Shown here in pieces: positions 19,016 through 27,963 of a stretch of 64,000 nucleotides of DNA (the stretch's first letter is position 1; each line of letters starts with the position of its first letter). The notes beneath the pieces were generated by a model. That model searched no databases. It was not told the DNA's origin and saw only the letters and a program-made list of their open reading frames with translations. Source of the DNA: Xenorhabdus yunnanensis (GTDB lineage Bacteria > Pseudomonadota > Gammaproteobacteria > Enterobacterales > Enterobacteriaceae); contig NZ_JAQRFI010000007.1 in NCBI RefSeq assembly GCF_028598805.1, forward strand, positions 48,941 to 112,940, given 5' to 3'. Position numbers and translations under genes: made by a program.

Positions 19016-19678
19016 ATGTCAAGCACTTACTTGGAAAATGATGTAATCGTAGGGCAAACAGTGAGTGAGAAGCTATTAATGCTGCTGAAAACTCAAGGTG
19101 CCTTACAAGCCTCTGATGCCGGCAAATTATTGGGAACAACGGGAGAAGCAGCCCGCCAGCAATTTGTGAAACTGGCTAAAGAGGGATTAGTTGAAGCAAA
19201 ATCGGAAACAAGGGGAGTCGGGCGTCCAATACAGCTTTGGCATATCACAGAGAAAGGCCATGCCAAATTTCCTGATACCCATGCAGAGCTAACAACACAA
19301 CTGATCTCAATTATTCGTAGTCAATTGGGTGAAACTGCCATGGATTTGATTATCAGCGCCCGTGAACAAGAGGCTTTTTCCAATTATAAAAAGGCGATGG
19401 AGGGGGCTACAGAGCTACAGGAGAAGGTTGAGCGTCTGGTTTCAATTCGCTGCCGAGAAGGTTATATGGCTCATTATTCCGTTGAGGAAAATGGCGCTAT
19501 TATGTTTTTTGAAAACCATTGCCCAATTTGTGCCGCCGCCAAGATGTGTCAGGGATTTTGTCGGACAGAGCTGAAACTATTTAGGGAGGTTCTGCAAGCC
19601 AATGTGGAAAGAACCGAATATATCCTCAGTGGACACCGACGCTGCACTTATCGCATCACCGCCGCACGTTCTCAATAA
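19016..19678 (+). CDS. HTH regulator with C-terminal cysteines, SufR-like
   Basis: The 220-residue protein has an N-terminal winged helix (KTQGALQASDAGKLLGTTGEAARQQF, then SETRGVGRPIQLWHITEKGH), the wing typical of DeoR/SufR-type regulators. The C-terminal domain carries CPIC-x5-C-x3-C and a further Cys (HRRC), a set able to hold an iron-sulfur cluster as in SufR. That would make it redox- or iron-responsive. It is divergent from the MFS exporter. The cluster is inferred from cysteine spacing only. Confidence 0.8.
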   Translation: MSSTYLENDVIVGQTVSEKLLMLLKTQGALQASDAGKLLGTTGEAARQQFVKLAKEGLVEAKSETRGVGRPIQLWHITEKGHAKFPDTHAELTTQLISIIRSQLGETAMDLIISAREQEAFSNYKKAMEGATELQEKVERLVSIRCREGYMAHYSVEENGAIMFFENHCPICAAAKMCQGFCRTELKLFREVLQANVERTEYILSGHRRCTYRITAARSQ

Positions 19679-19704
19679 AGAGCCTGCTGCTTGGTATAAA
19701 CCTT

Positions 19705-19746
19705 GACAAAAACCTACGCAACATTTCAGTTGTGTAGGTTTTTGTC
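19705..19746. terminator. Bidirectional terminator
   Basis: An 18-bp stem with a single G-T wobble and a 6-base loop (gacaaaaacctac / gtaggtttttgtc) lies between two convergent genes. A- and T-runs on the arms allow termination in either direction. Confidence 0.85.
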
Positions 19747-19782
19747 GATATAGATCTTTTTATTGATCAGTTTTCAGGCCAT

Positions 19783-20706
19783 TTAACCAAAGCTAAAATC
19801 TACCAGTTCATCCTTGGTCGGCGCACCATTGGCACCAGAGCGGCTGACAACAACAGCGGCAACGCGGTTTCCGAGATCTACAGCATCGTGTAAAGACATG
19901 CCCTGCGATAATCCCGCCAACATTCCACCACAATGTGCATCACCTGCGCCAATTCGATCCTCAGCCTTGACCTTATAAGCAGGAACATATTCTGGTTCGC
20001 GCTTGGGCTGGCATATCCATGCCCCTTCAATGCCTATCCGAGCAATAATCGTGAAACCATGTTCATTGGCATAACGGCTGGCCTGTGTCATTGAATCCCC
20101 TGCACCACACAGTAAGGCAATCTCATCTTTGTTTAAGCTGAGTATTGTTCTTTCCACAGGTAACGCTTGAATAAATTCAGGGTCTATATCAAGCAAGCGA
20201 GGGCCAAAATCCAATACCAAAGTCAGCCCTGCCGGAGAGGCCAGCAGCCATTCACGCAAATCCCCTGCTTTTAGATTGGCCAGTTCATAGCCGCTGGAAT
20301 AGAGATATCCCTGCTCAGGAAGAGGGATCGTCGCTAATATATCTTTATGCCAAGCGTCGTCACAACCAGGAACGGAGACATAAACGCGCTTGCCATCAGG
20401 CTGCATCATGGCAAAACACCAACTATTGTCTTTTGTGGGATGACGTAGAGTTACCTTCAACCCAAGGTTTTCCATTTCTGTTGCTACACATTTACCCCAA
20501 ACGCCATTACCTACAAATATTCCATTGATAACTGGCGTTTGAAGACGGCACAGAGCACGCGCCACATTAAATGCACAGCCACCGACTTGCCGATCAACTT
20601 CCTCAGCTTCCCAATATTCACCATCATGAAATAATTCGGGTAACCTGAGAACAATATCTCCTGTCGCCGACCCCAATACAACAATGGGTAGTAGAGGCTC
20701 CTTCAT
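19783..20706 (-). CDS. PfkB-family carbohydrate/nucleoside kinase, YegV-like
   Basis: The 307-residue ribokinase-fold protein has VGGCAFNVARAL near residue 42, the second-substrate glycine motif, and DRIGAGDAHCGGMLAGL near residue 250, where the GAGD Asp is the catalytic base. Internal segments (GNGVWGK, NSWCFAMMQPDGKR, DFGPRLL, SLNKDE) follow E. coli YegV closely. It presumably phosphorylates a nucleoside or sugar imported by the permease just upstream. Its start overlaps that gene's stop (ATGA), so the two are translationally coupled. The substrate is not known. Confidence 0.88.
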   Translation of the reverse strand: MKEPLLPIVVLGSATGDIVLRLPELFHDGEYWEAEEVDRQVGGCAFNVARALCRLQTPVINGIFVGNGVWGKCVATEMENLGLKVTLRHPTKDNSWCFAMMQPDGKRVYVSVPGCDDAWHKDILATIPLPEQGYLYSSGYELANLKAGDLREWLLASPAGLTLVLDFGPRLLDIDPEFIQALPVERTILSLNKDEIALLCGAGDSMTQASRYANEHGFTIIARIGIEGAWICQPKREPEYVPAYKVKAEDRIGAGDAHCGGMLAGLSQGMSLHDAVDLGNRVAAVVVSRSGANGAPTKDELVDFSFG

Positions 20707-22103
20707 TTTTTGTACCTATTCAGCATCAAATACAGACCATAACAGATAAAACTGACGAAAAATGACAGGAATAGCCCAAGGCTGGAATTGGCAAAAATTC
20801 CCACTGCCCACGGGCCACTTATAAAGTCATTTTGCGTCACCAGAACACCAGCCAATGCTCCCAGCAGCCAGCACAAAATGGGGATCCATTGGATGCCACC
20901 ATTCGGGCCAATATAGTTAAATAACTTATCCGAACAATACCCCTGTTTGCGGCGGATCACGATGTAATCAAGCAAGAATACCGCTTCCCACGATGCCAAA
21001 AACACGCCGCAGAATATCAAGAATGCGACAAACGGCCCCATGAAATCACCGGTAACAAAAAGAGTATAAATCGCAACGGTCAACACAATAACGGAATCAA
21101 TGGTAACAGCATGAACTCGTTTAATTTTTATTCCCAATGTCAACAAATTCAAACTGGCAGAATAGAGACTCATGACTGCCATTGTGACTATCCCCGCAAT
21201 TGCCGTCATTAAGTAAGGGATCACCATCCAATCCGGCAAGATAGAGCCAATATGAGCAATCGGATTCTCTGATTTAGGAAGGTCAGGCAATTGAACGGAG
21301 AGCAGGATCCCCGTAAACAATAGCAATACCAGGGGGATCATTCCGCCTGCGGTTACCGCCGTAAAAATTTTTACTTTGGAGGAATTGTCATTTTGATAGC
21401 GACTATAATCAGCGCTCGTAGCTGCCCATGCAATACCACTACCGGCAGCAACCACCGAAACAGCGGGCAGGAAACCCGTTAGCCAACTGCCTGATGGCAT
21501 GGTTAATACAGCTTCCCATTCTGTTGTGAACAGAATATAGAACACGACAACAAGCGTCATTACGCCGAAAATTTTGGTAACCCACCGCTGCATGGTGATG
21601 ACCATCTCTTTTCCCAATAAAGTGACACCAATTGACAGCCCAGCAAACAATACCATGCTAATCACAGTCAAAAGTGTACTTTCACTGAGCCCGCAAGCCT
21701 GAAATAGCGCAGAAAGCGTCAAGGTACCGGTAACAATATTGATGGATTCCCATCCCATGGATATGAACCAGAAAATCACCGTCGGCGCAATATTTCCCTT
21801 AATACCAAAAATAGTCCGGGAGAGGGTGAGAGTCGTGGTTCTTCCCAATTTGCCACTGAAACTGATATAGCCAACTAACGCAAAGCTGGAAAGGCCAATC
21901 AGTGCTGCGAGTACAGATTGTAGAAAAGAGAGTTTAAAAGAAACGATAATGGCACCGTAAACAATGCCGAGGATGCCAATATTGGCGGCTGACCAGACCC
22001 AGAATAGATCCAGCGGTGAACCTGTGCGTTCTGAAGGAGGGACAATATTTATACCAGTGCGTTCTACCTTCCAGAACCGATGACGCTTTTGTTGTGTACC
22101 CAT
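20703..22103 (-). CDS. NCS1-family nucleobase/nucleoside permease
   Basis: This multi-pass membrane protein of about 466 residues has the NCS1 N-terminal pattern: ERTGSPLDLFWVWSAANIGILG, SFSGKLGRTTTLTLSRTIFG, then ISMGWESINIVTG, which correspond to cytosine-permease-like helices 1 to 3. It probably symports a nucleobase or nucleoside into the cell. The ATG at 22103 (MGTQQKRHR) is chosen because GGA lies 7 bases upstream; ATGs at 22115 and 22145 are alternatives. It forms an operon with the YegV-like kinase and is divergent from a GntR regulator. Confidence 0.87.
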   Translation of the reverse strand: MGTQQKRHRFWKVERTGINIVPPSERTGSPLDLFWVWSAANIGILGIVYGAIIVSFKLSFLQSVLAALIGLSSFALVGYISFSGKLGRTTTLTLSRTIFGIKGNIAPTVIFWFISMGWESINIVTGTLTLSALFQACGLSESTLLTVISMVLFAGLSIGVTLLGKEMVITMQRWVTKIFGVMTLVVVFYILFTTEWEAVLTMPSGSWLTGFLPAVSVVAAGSGIAWAATSADYSRYQNDNSSKVKIFTAVTAGGMIPLVLLLFTGILLSVQLPDLPKSENPIAHIGSILPDWMVIPYLMTAIAGIVTMAVMSLYSASLNLLTLGIKIKRVHAVTIDSVIVLTVAIYTLFVTGDFMGPFVAFLIFCGVFLASWEAVFLLDYIVIRRKQGYCSDKLFNYIGPNGGIQWIPILCWLLGALAGVLVTQNDFISGPWAVGIFANSSLGLFLSFFVSFICYGLYLMLNRYKK

Positions 22104-22237
22104 TATGTTTTCCATCACTGTCTTAAGGCCAGGCTTAAGACACAAGGCGAAAAACCCTATCTGAGTTGAACTTCACTAACTTATACCATTTACCTCAGCA
22201 GGGAATATGAAAATATCGGATGACGTCCTGAAAAATG

Positions 22238-22453
22238 GCTCTGGTCATGGCTACAATGGTTCTCTTTCCCTAGGTTGGCGCAATCACACACTTTACCGGA
22301 GTACCAAAAAATAGCGCCATGACCGGAGCACTACGTTCCGGCTTGATTGACCCAGCAAAGAAGTCAATTAAGCCGGTGTTTCTTCAAGCACAACTGGCAA
22401 CAGGACGCCTGACTTACCACGCCACGCTAGGGCGGATGTCAGACATCCGCCCT
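22238..22453. repeat. Cluster of three inverted repeats
   Basis: Three inverted repeats lie in 216 bases. A 14-mer pair is at 22238-22251 and 22316-22329 (13 of 14 match, about 64 bases apart). A 14-bp hairpin is at 22338-22351 and 22363-22376 (13 of 14, 11-base loop, ccggctt arms). A perfect 25-base palindrome lies at 22429-22453 (agggcggatgtc arms). The region is in the 670-base divergent space between permease and regulator and holds no convincing ORF. It could be a folded RNA, a MITE-like element or a set of operators. Confidence 0.6.
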
Positions 22454-22728
22454 AAGATTGAAGAACACATAACGTTTCTGTATATCCTTCATCTTTCGAG
22501 CTACAGCGCTGTTGGATGTAATGCGAAACATATTGGATATACAGCCTTAGCAAATAGATCAGGTAGTTTCAGAAAACAGTTTTAGAAAAACGCTCTAGAA
22601 AAAAGTTCCCAAACTCCTGACTTCTTATATAAGCAGGATTTATACTTTATCGATCAATTAAGGCCAATGAAAGTCCAATTTCGTCATTATGTGATGCCAA
22701 TCTAATTCCAATACACTCTATACCTTGC

Positions 22729-22746
22729 TGTACAGGCTAATGTACA
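22729..22746. promoter_or_regulatory. Candidate GntR operator
   Basis: Two tgtaca hexamers 12 bases apart (22729-22734 and 22741-22746) lie about 30 bases before the gntR-type gene. Palindromic tgtaca-like cores are plausible HutC-subfamily sites. This is a guess from position and symmetry. Confidence 0.35.
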
Positions 22747-22777
22747 CTTAGGCCATCAAATAACTGGGGTTAAAAAA

Positions 22778-23554
22778 ATGCTGAATCACTTTGTTGACTG
22801 GGTATACGAACAACTTGAAAAGAAAAGCAATAGTCCTCGTTATATACAACTACAGAAAGCCATTGAAATGGCAATTGAAAAGCGGTTATTGCATGTGGGT
22901 GATTTTTTACCACCAGAACGCCGATTAGCTGAACTTCTCAATATATCTCGAGTAACAGTCAGTAAGGCAATGCAGATTCTGGAAGAAAAAAGGGTCATCA
23001 TACGCCAGCAAGGTATTGGTACTCAGGTTGCCAAACCGGGATGTTCTTCACTTAATCAAGCTGTTGGTTTCACCTCTCAGATTATTAAAGAAGGAGGAAC
23101 GGTATCTAATTACTGGCTATCGAGAAATATCATTCCCGCACCGGAAGAGATTGCGAAAAAACTGTCGATTAACACGGGTGAGCCGATCGCTGAGCTACGT
23201 CGTATCCGCCTTGCCAACGGTACGCCGGTTTCCCTTGAGAATACCTATATTCCCCAGCACTATCTGCCTCATCCTGAGCTATTGGAAGGTTCCCTGTATG
23301 TACATTGGGAGGAGCAAGACATCCACCTCACCAACGTGAATCACAAAATCAAAGCCATTTCCTGCCCTGCAAATCTGGCGATATTACTCAATATCGCTGA
23401 AAGCTCGCCATTGCTACAAATTCACCAAATAAGCCTGAATAACCAAAATGATATCATTGAGTTCAGTGAAATTTTGTGTCGTGGTGATATTTATGGGCTA
23501 GATTTCAATTCTCCTCAAAATATCGATATCAGTTACATACATAAAAATAATTAA
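22778..23554 (+). CDS. GntR-family regulator, HutC subfamily (UTRA domain)
   Basis: The N-terminal winged helix is a GntR domain (SPRYIQLQKAIEMAIEKRLL, PPERRLAELLNISRVTVSKAM), followed by a C-terminal UTRA ligand domain (EPIAELRRIRLANGTPVSLENTYIP and LHQ-type end segment). The 258-residue length is normal for HutC members. It is divergent from the NCS1 permease and YegV-like kinase and probably represses them until a nucleoside or sugar ligand binds, as E. coli yegW neighbours yegV. A GGGG Shine-Dalgarno lies 8 bases before the ATG. Confidence 0.9.
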   Translation: MLNHFVDWVYEQLEKKSNSPRYIQLQKAIEMAIEKRLLHVGDFLPPERRLAELLNISRVTVSKAMQILEEKRVIIRQQGIGTQVAKPGCSSLNQAVGFTSQIIKEGGTVSNYWLSRNIIPAPEEIAKKLSINTGEPIAELRRIRLANGTPVSLENTYIPQHYLPHPELLEGSLYVHWEEQDIHLTNVNHKIKAISCPANLAILLNIAESSPLLQIHQISLNNQNDIIEFSEILCRGDIYGLDFNSPQNIDISYIHKNN

Positions 23555-23650
23555 TACATATGACTATTTGCAAATCATCCCTCCCTTCTCTTGAAGGGAG
23601 CAATTCAGCCTTAAAATCCGCTTATAATTTCTAGTTAATCACCTACACCC

Positions 23651-23673
23651 TGTCATTAAAAAATGACATTTTT
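23651..23673 (+). terminator. Probable terminator after the GntR gene
   Basis: A tgtcatt / aatgaca hairpin with a 4-A loop is followed by five T, 97 bases after the stop. A second GC-rich hairpin without T-run (ctcccttc / gaagggag, 23581-23600) lies before it. Confidence 0.65.
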
Positions 23674-24119
23674 GCACAAAAAACAACATTTACAGATCAA
23701 TAAAAGACCAATATATTGTTTTTAAATAAAAATATTACTTTAGTTTTTATAAAATACATCCTTAGCAAAAACATCATTTGCACATTCATTAAATATTCAA
23801 TAAAACAATCAGTTATATTAATTAGGTGTCAATATTTCGGAGATTTCAATTCATCGGAACAAAATAAAAACAGTCAACTGAACGATAAGTGATATATCAT
23901 CTTTTACTAGGGGGATTATTTGTGAAAGATATTAGTGAATTATATTTAAATTCTATGATGCCGTTTTAGAATTCATGGCCGGGCCAGCTAGATATTCACA
24001 GAGTAATGCATCTTTTCAAGACACCTCTTCAACATCCCTTCTGTCAAACAACATCATCGACAGAAGGGGCAGTGAGGGAAAGTAACAATGAAAGCAAGGG
24101 AAACAGCAAAAGTTATTGC
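23674..24119. other. AT-rich non-coding spacer
   Basis: About 450 bases without a credible ORF or repeat lie between the GntR unit and the convergent sulfatase-fold gene. The poly-A/T content is high. Confidence 0.5.
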
Positions 24120-25778
24120 TTACTTACTGATTCCAACTGATGCCGCCTCCAACTGCTGGTAAATATAATGCTTATAACTCTCCACCAGCGCATTGTCCTG
24201 ACAATCATCCAGCGCACCATCACATAAATGACGCATGAGCATATTGGCTTGGTAAAACTCAGGAGCTTGCAAACGAGCACGCTCCAGAATCATTCCGCCA
24301 AGAAAGGAGATATCAGTCAATTTGCCCGTTGTTATTGACGCTCCCTGTTTCAGGTTATCCCGCAGGGTAAATTGAGTCACATGTGCGGGATCAAATAGCG
24401 AAGAATTATAGTGCTCAAAGTGGATGTTCGGTTGATGATCTCCAAAATAGAGGAAAACGGTGGGTTTACCGCGATGAGCAACGAATTCACTGAAATCCTT
24501 GATAGCCGGATCAGAAGCCACGATTTTTTCCATATAATGACTAAATTTACCTACCACCGTTGAAGGCTCAACTTTGCCAGCCAAACCATAATCATCATCA
24601 TGGCTCTCTTCATAAGGGCCATGTTCATACATTGTCAGAGAAAAAATAAAAATCGGCTTATCTGTTTCCTTCGTCAAGATGGTTTTCACATACGACAACA
24701 TATCTTGTGTCGAGATTTTCCATAAATTTTCTTCCATGTCTGCCGGATAGCCCAGCTCCTGCGGTTGGATAATCCGATCAACGCCCAGAGTTTTGTAAGC
24801 ATGTCCCGCATGATAAGCAGACTTATTAAATGGTGTCAGAACAACCGTGTAATAACCATTGTCTTTCATTACGCGGAACAGGCTATTTTTAAGGTGATCA
24901 ACGACAATGTAAAACACCGAATTTTTATTGGGTTCAAAATCCTCTGTATTCAATCCGGTTAAAACGGAGAATTCAGATAACCATGTTCCGCCCCCAAAGG
25001 TCTGTACCCTGAGTGGACTTTGGGTACTGACACCCGCATCACGCTGGAACATATAAAGATCTGGTAATTGCACGTTGGCGGGTAACTGGTAAATATGGGG
25101 ATTAACGGTGGATTCCTGTAACAATACAACGACATCGGGTTTAACGTCTGACTGGGGTTCAGGCAACGTCACTTTTTTCGCCTGTTGTAAGAAATAATCA
25201 GCAGATGAGCCAAATTGCGGCGGCTGATATCGAGAATCCGAGGCAGACATCACCATATTGGTCATCGTTCCCCGTCCTTTCGGTAATTCACTTTGCCATT
25301 CAGTATGGTAAGCATTAACCGTCAGATTAATTCCCCAGATACTTACTGCCATCAAAACGATACTGGCGAGTCGCCATTTGATCCCACGTACAGAAGGTGC
25401 CGATTTCCAACTCAATATCATGTTGAATATCAACCAGATAAGCATCGCTACTACAGCGATACCTGCCAGCCAATAATGGTGTAAAGTCTCCTGATTTGAA
25501 GGATCCAACATGACATTTAAATCAGAAAACAGTAATTGCTCTTTATAGTAATGAACTTTTATCTGGTTGAGAAATTTGAGGATGATAAACAAAGTTCCAG
25601 TTAACACCGCCGAAAATAACCAGCGCGCTGAAATTAAAAAAGCCAGGCCAAAGATGACGCCAAATACGCCGACAGACACCAGTGCAGGATAAATATCTCC
25701 GCCCTTTTCAAACACTAATATCAAGGAAGCAATCAACAGCAATCCCAGATAAATCTTCGAGATTATCTTTTTTTTCAT
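24120..25778 (-). CDS. LTA synthase/sulfatase-family inner-membrane enzyme
   Basis: Several N-terminal membrane spans (to about residue 160) precede an extracytoplasmic alkaline-phosphatase-fold domain. The nucleophile motif QTFGGGTWLSEFSVLTG matches the catalytic Thr site of LtaS-like phosphoglycerol/phosphoethanolamine transferases; the metal-ligand motif FGDHQPNIHFEH lies near residue 435. The 552-residue size fits. In Gram-negatives such proteins modify periplasmic glucans or envelope lipids. It is monocistronic and the acceptor is unknown. The first ATG (MKKKIISK) is used. Confidence 0.85.
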   Translation of the reverse strand: MKKKIISKIYLGLLLIASLILVFEKGGDIYPALVSVGVFGVIFGLAFLISARWLFSAVLTGTLFIILKFLNQIKVHYYKEQLLFSDLNVMLDPSNQETLHHYWLAGIAVVAMLIWLIFNMILSWKSAPSVRGIKWRLASIVLMAVSIWGINLTVNAYHTEWQSELPKGRGTMTNMVMSASDSRYQPPQFGSSADYFLQQAKKVTLPEPQSDVKPDVVVLLQESTVNPHIYQLPANVQLPDLYMFQRDAGVSTQSPLRVQTFGGGTWLSEFSVLTGLNTEDFEPNKNSVFYIVVDHLKNSLFRVMKDNGYYTVVLTPFNKSAYHAGHAYKTLGVDRIIQPQELGYPADMEENLWKISTQDMLSYVKTILTKETDKPIFIFSLTMYEHGPYEESHDDDYGLAGKVEPSTVVGKFSHYMEKIVASDPAIKDFSEFVAHRGKPTVFLYFGDHQPNIHFEHYNSSLFDPAHVTQFTLRDNLKQGASITTGKLTDISFLGGMILERARLQAPEFYQANMLMRHLCDGALDDCQDNALVESYKHYIYQQLEAASVGISK

Positions 25779-25977
25779 ACTCTATTGAATTCCACACATG
25801 AGTTTAGTTTGACAACTCATTGAAAAATAGCACAGGTTGTAAAATATACCGCAAATAAAATACAGCGGATGCGCTCAGTGAAGACAGCATGAATTCAAAG
25901 GAGTTCAACTGCGGCTATTGAAAACAAGTAGTTAGTCTTTATTTAAAACAGATATTGAACAGGTTCATAACCAAGTG

Positions 25978-27906
25978 CTAAAAAATGCCCTCATCCCGCA
26001 AAACATGCAAATCCGCTTTCCTGCGGGTAAACCCCGTGCGATCAAAGTATTCCAGTATTTGGATCGCTAATTTCCGGCCAATTCCCAACTCATCCCGAAA
26101 CTCTATTGCCGTTATGCCTCCCTTATCCTGGGAATAGCTACGGATTAAATCAGCAAACTGCTGAATGCACTGACGATGGTAATAACGATCAGACACAATA
26201 GCGATGATCAGCCCTAATTGCGCAGCTTTTCGCAAAAGACAACGCATGGTTTCTTCATCTTCCCCCATTTCCATTGCCAAATCGCGTACCCACCACACTT
26301 CCGTTTTAAAATATGGTTCTACGTTTAACCACAAGCACTCCTGCTCTGCAGTAAACATCAATCCATGCTCAGGCGAATGCAGCCAACCATTTGTTTGTTT
26401 TAGTAATTTTATCTCTAGTAGCCAGTTGATCAGTTTATAAGCCAGCATGTCATCCAGTGTTGGCAGAGCCATTCGTTTCAAACGTGCTTTGCCTACTCCC
26501 AGTTGATCGGGGTGTTTTTCATGGTATCCCACCATAGCCTGCAATAGTTTTTGTTCTGCCAAAGCGGCATGATGCTGCGATAGTGCCCAATCACCTGCAA
26601 TAATCACCTTCATCTCGGCCAGCAAGCTGTTGAGCTGACTTTCTGTCAACTGACGCGCCCAGGCAAAATGGCTGAGTGACAACGCACCACGGGTTAAATA
26701 TAAGGCGAGACTTTCCGCATGGCTGTACGTTCGGGCCAGTTGAGATAACCAATCAAGAAATTCAGGCCGACGCTTACCCCTGCGTGGGGAATTTAAGCTA
26801 ACGACCCTCGCTCCTGCCAGCGTTCTCTTGGCACTGATATCACGCAATATCAAGCGATCATTTTCTACCAGCCACAACGGGCGATCCAGCGTCAATTCAG
26901 CCAATATTGGCGCATCAGCCAGCGAGTTCAATATAGAAATTCGCCCGGTGATATGGCTGGCGGCATGATGAATATGGATAGGTTGCCAGTTTTGCAGTGG
27001 TGAATCGGCTTCAATTTCTACTAACACTTTTTCAGCAGCAAGCAATAGGCCTTGTGATACTGGTTTTTGTAATATTGGTTTCTGCAATAACAACCAGTCG
27101 CCACGGGAAATTTGCTCTTTGCTGATATCACCAACGATATTCAATGCAATACGCTGTCCCGCTTTAGCGCTCTGGGCGGGTTGATTCTGGGCATGCAAGC
27201 CACGTATTCTCACGGCTTGCTCACTGCCAGTCAGCCATAAAGTTTCACCGATATCGATACTTCCCGCCAACGCCGTCCCAGTGACAACCAATCCAGCACC
27301 TTTAACGGTAAAAACACGATCGATAGCCAAACGGAAACGTTGCTTCAATTTTTCATGCTGCAAATTTTGCAAAGAAGAAGGGTGGCAAAATTGATGGACA
27401 GAATTAATCTGATGAATAGACAGCAAATGCTCCCGCAATGGAATGATGCCATCCTCCGTAGTCGCTGCCGTTACAAACAGAGGCACTGATTGCCAACCTT
27501 GTGATGCCAATAATTGCACAGACTGTTGCCGGACTTCCTCAATCCGTGCTTGTGCGACACTATCCGCTTTAGTCAGCACAATCGTGATGGCAGGTCGCCC
27601 GATTAAACGCAAAATAGCCAAATGTTCCCGCGTCTGAGCCATCACACCATCATCACAGGCTACAACCAACAGGATATGATCGATGCCACCAATCCCCGCC
27701 AACATATTGGACAGAAATTTTTCATGTCCCGGTACATCGACAAACCCCACCGAAGATCCATCTGGTTGCGGCCAGTAGGCATAACCGAGATCGATAGTCA
27801 TCCCGCGTTTTTTCTCTTCCGGTAAATGGGTCGTATCAACACCCGTGATTGCTTGAATCAGAGTCGTTTTACCGTGATCAACATGTCCTGCAGTGGCAAA
27901 AATCAT
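25978..27906 (-). CDS. selB: Selenocysteine-specific elongation factor SelB
   Basis: SelB delivers Sec-tRNA to UGA codons by binding the SECIS hairpin. The N-terminal EF-Tu-like GTPase has GHVDHGKTTL, DVPGHEKF and the TKAD G4 motif. Domain 2 and 3 barrels follow, and the C-terminal winged-helix repeats that bind SECIS RNA end with TGFTRRKADLHVLRDEGIF. The 642-residue length is slightly above E. coli SelB (614). It follows selA by 48 bases, on the same strand. A client gene, fdoG, is in this window. Confidence 0.96.
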   Translation of the reverse strand: MIFATAGHVDHGKTTLIQAITGVDTTHLPEEKKRGMTIDLGYAYWPQPDGSSVGFVDVPGHEKFLSNMLAGIGGIDHILLVVACDDGVMAQTREHLAILRLIGRPAITIVLTKADSVAQARIEEVRQQSVQLLASQGWQSVPLFVTAATTEDGIIPLREHLLSIHQINSVHQFCHPSSLQNLQHEKLKQRFRLAIDRVFTVKGAGLVVTGTALAGSIDIGETLWLTGSEQAVRIRGLHAQNQPAQSAKAGQRIALNIVGDISKEQISRGDWLLLQKPILQKPVSQGLLLAAEKVLVEIEADSPLQNWQPIHIHHAASHITGRISILNSLADAPILAELTLDRPLWLVENDRLILRDISAKRTLAGARVVSLNSPRRGKRRPEFLDWLSQLARTYSHAESLALYLTRGALSLSHFAWARQLTESQLNSLLAEMKVIIAGDWALSQHHAALAEQKLLQAMVGYHEKHPDQLGVGKARLKRMALPTLDDMLAYKLINWLLEIKLLKQTNGWLHSPEHGLMFTAEQECLWLNVEPYFKTEVWWVRDLAMEMGEDEETMRCLLRKAAQLGLIIAIVSDRYYHRQCIQQFADLIRSYSQDKGGITAIEFRDELGIGRKLAIQILEYFDRTGFTRRKADLHVLRDEGIF

Positions 27907-27933
27907 AGTTATTGAACCTATTTTTTATAGCGA

Positions 27934-27963
27934 CAATTTCTATAACAGCAATTTCTATAACAG
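27934..27963. repeat. Exact 15-bp tandem duplication at the selA end
   Basis: The unit caatttctataacag occurs twice in tandem (27934-27948 and 27949-27963) and spans the selA stop codon, so one copy is partly coding. Confidence 0.75.

Noticed and set aside
22319..22585. 88-codon open frame in the permease-GntR spacer
   Set aside because: It runs through the inverted repeats, has no Shine-Dalgarno and no recognisable family, so it is treated as chance.
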